The translations under genes and the position numbers were made by a program. Below are positions 33,947 to 34,721 of a DNA stretch of 34,721 nt, one piece after another. The DNA is from Streptomyces soli (lineage in GTDB: Bacteria; Actinomycetota; Actinomycetes; Streptomycetales; Streptomycetaceae): the NCBI RefSeq assembly GCF_003999195.1, contig NZ_RJVR01000356.1, forward strand, positions 1 to 34,721, given 5' to 3'. How positions within the stretch are numbered: the stretch's first letter is position 1; every line of letters starts with the position of its first letter. The notes beneath the pieces are model-generated. The model was not told the DNA's origin, ran no database searches, and saw nothing but the letters and a program-made list of their open reading frames with translations.

Positions 33947-34721
33947 CAGCCCGAGGCCGTGTAGACAACGGCACCGGCCGACTCGTCGCCGTACGCCAGT
34001 TCGCGCAGCAGGGCGAGGGTGCCCTCCTCGGGGTCGATGAGTTTGATGCCGCGCCGGGCGTACTCGCGACCGAGCTCCGGGGTGACCATGCCGCCGCCGT
34101 ACGTCCCGGTCGGGGCCCAGGGGCCCCAGTGCACGGTGAGCGCCCGGCGGCCGGTGCGGCCCTGCCAGCTTGCGCCGAGGGCTTCGAGCGCGTCGTTGGC
34201 GGCTGCGTAATCCGACTGGCCACGGTTGCCAAGCGCGGCGGAGATGCTGCCGAAGAGGACGGTGAAGCCGGGGCCGCCGGGCAGTTCCAGTTCTTCCAGG
34301 GCGTCCAGCAGGGCGCTCGCGCCGTCCGCCTTCGTACCGAAGACTCGCTGGAAGGACTCGGTCGACTTCTCCTCGATCAGGCGGTCCTCGATGACACCTG
34401 CGGCGTAGACGACGCCGTCCAGCCGCCCGTGCTCGGCGTGGATCTCCTTCACGGCCTGGAGCACCGCGTCGGGCTCACGGAAGTCCACCGAGCGGTAGCG
34501 CACTTGGCTGCCCAGGCTGGTCAATCGCTCGATGGTGGCGCCGACTTCGCGCTGTGCCAGGATCAGGGCCGTCTCCCGCTGGATCTCCGCGGGGGTCCGG
34601 CCGCCGCGTGCGGCGAGCGCGGCGCGCAGGGCCGTCTCGTCCCGCGCGGCGGCGGTGGCCCGGTCCTCCGGGCCGTCGGCCTCGGGGGTGCGGCCGAGCA
34701 GTTCGATGCGGCAGCGGGAGG
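33943..34721 (-). CDS. Polyketide synthase with C-terminal ketoreductase domain (5' part beyond window)
   Basis: Only the last 259 or so codons are visible. They form most of a KR domain: CRIELLGRTP, ETALRAALAARGG, TALILAQREVGA, RLDGVVYAAGVIEDRLIEEK, the Ser in VLFGSISAALGNRGQ and the Tyr/Asn in SDYAAANDALEAL, then HWGPWAPTG. The KR catalytic Ser, Tyr and Asn look intact. KR of this style at the end of a large protein, followed by a KS-AT-DH-PPTase protein, recalls PfaA-type secondary-lipid (PUFA-like) synthases. KS, AT and tandem ACP domains are expected past the right edge. The stop overlaps the next gene by GTGA. Confidence 0.85.
   Translation of the reverse strand, partial: SRCRIELLGRTPEADGPEDRATAAARDETALRAALAARGGRTPAEIQRETALILAQREVGATIERLTSLGSQVRYRSVDFREPDAVLQAVKEIHAEHGRLDGVVYAAGVIEDRLIEEKSTESFQRVFGTKADGASALLDALEELELPGGPGFTVLFGSISAALGNRGQSDYAAANDALEALGASWQGRTGRRALTVHWGPWAPTGTYGGGMVTPELGREYARRGIKLIDPEEGTLALLRELAYGDESAGAVVYTASGW

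Overview
The DNA is very GC-rich, uses GTG as well as ATG starts, packs genes with 4-nt GTGA/ATGA overlaps, and carries GC-palindromic repeats of the kind scattered through Streptomyces chromosomes. Gene content (KdpD, SpoIIE/RsbW-type phosphatase-kinase, SAV_915 family, PUFA-synthase-like PKS) points to Streptomyces or a close actinomycete. The many gene remnants suggest a chromosome-arm-like, recombinogenic region.

Left part (1-18946), potassium and stress block. On the minus strand lies a normal Kdp system: a 27-codon membrane micro-ORF, kdpF, kdpA, kdpB, kdpC and kdpD (kdpD runs off the left edge). A universal stress protein and a CPA1 Na+/H+ antiporter follow on the same strand. Then on the plus strand come a small DUF3592-like membrane protein, an orphan four-TM sensor-like protein, a SAV_915-family protein, a diaminopimelate decarboxylase-like gene and a second, divergent Kdp system in the order kdpF-kdpB-kdpC-kdpA, followed by a small membrane protein. 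Five promoter regions in this block share TCAAGG/TCAGGG half-sites on the same face of the helix, spaced 11 and 21 bp. This looks like one OmpR/PhoB-family regulon, and KdpE is the obvious candidate regulator. The second KdpA has substitutions in all four selectivity-filter segments, with new Asp residues in two of them.

Middle part (18947-26300), a decayed patchwork. It holds an N-truncated SDR remnant, an intact alpha/beta hydrolase lipoprotein, remnants of a group II intron reverse transcriptase and of a TetR regulator, a GAF/PP2C/ATPase regulator whose phosphatase metal ligands look lost, and a LuxR-type response regulator. The histidine kinase after it has lost its ATPase domain where it meets a truncated LacI-family gene. 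A D-2-hydroxyacid dehydrogenase with a LacI-type operator upstream and the C-terminus of a cytochrome P450 complete the region.

Right part (26301-34721), a minus-strand secondary-lipid/polyketide operon. The end of a large PKS with a ketoreductase domain (runs off the right edge) is followed by a KS-AT-DH-phosphopantetheinyl transferase protein, a glycosyltransferase with an in-frame (Asp-His)7 repeat, a zinc-binding SAM methyltransferase and a second methyltransferase. The first four are coupled by 4-nt overlaps. Two of these genes carry a single-base frameshift in this sequence. The set suggests synthesis of a long-chain polyketide or fatty acyl product that is then glycosylated and methylated.
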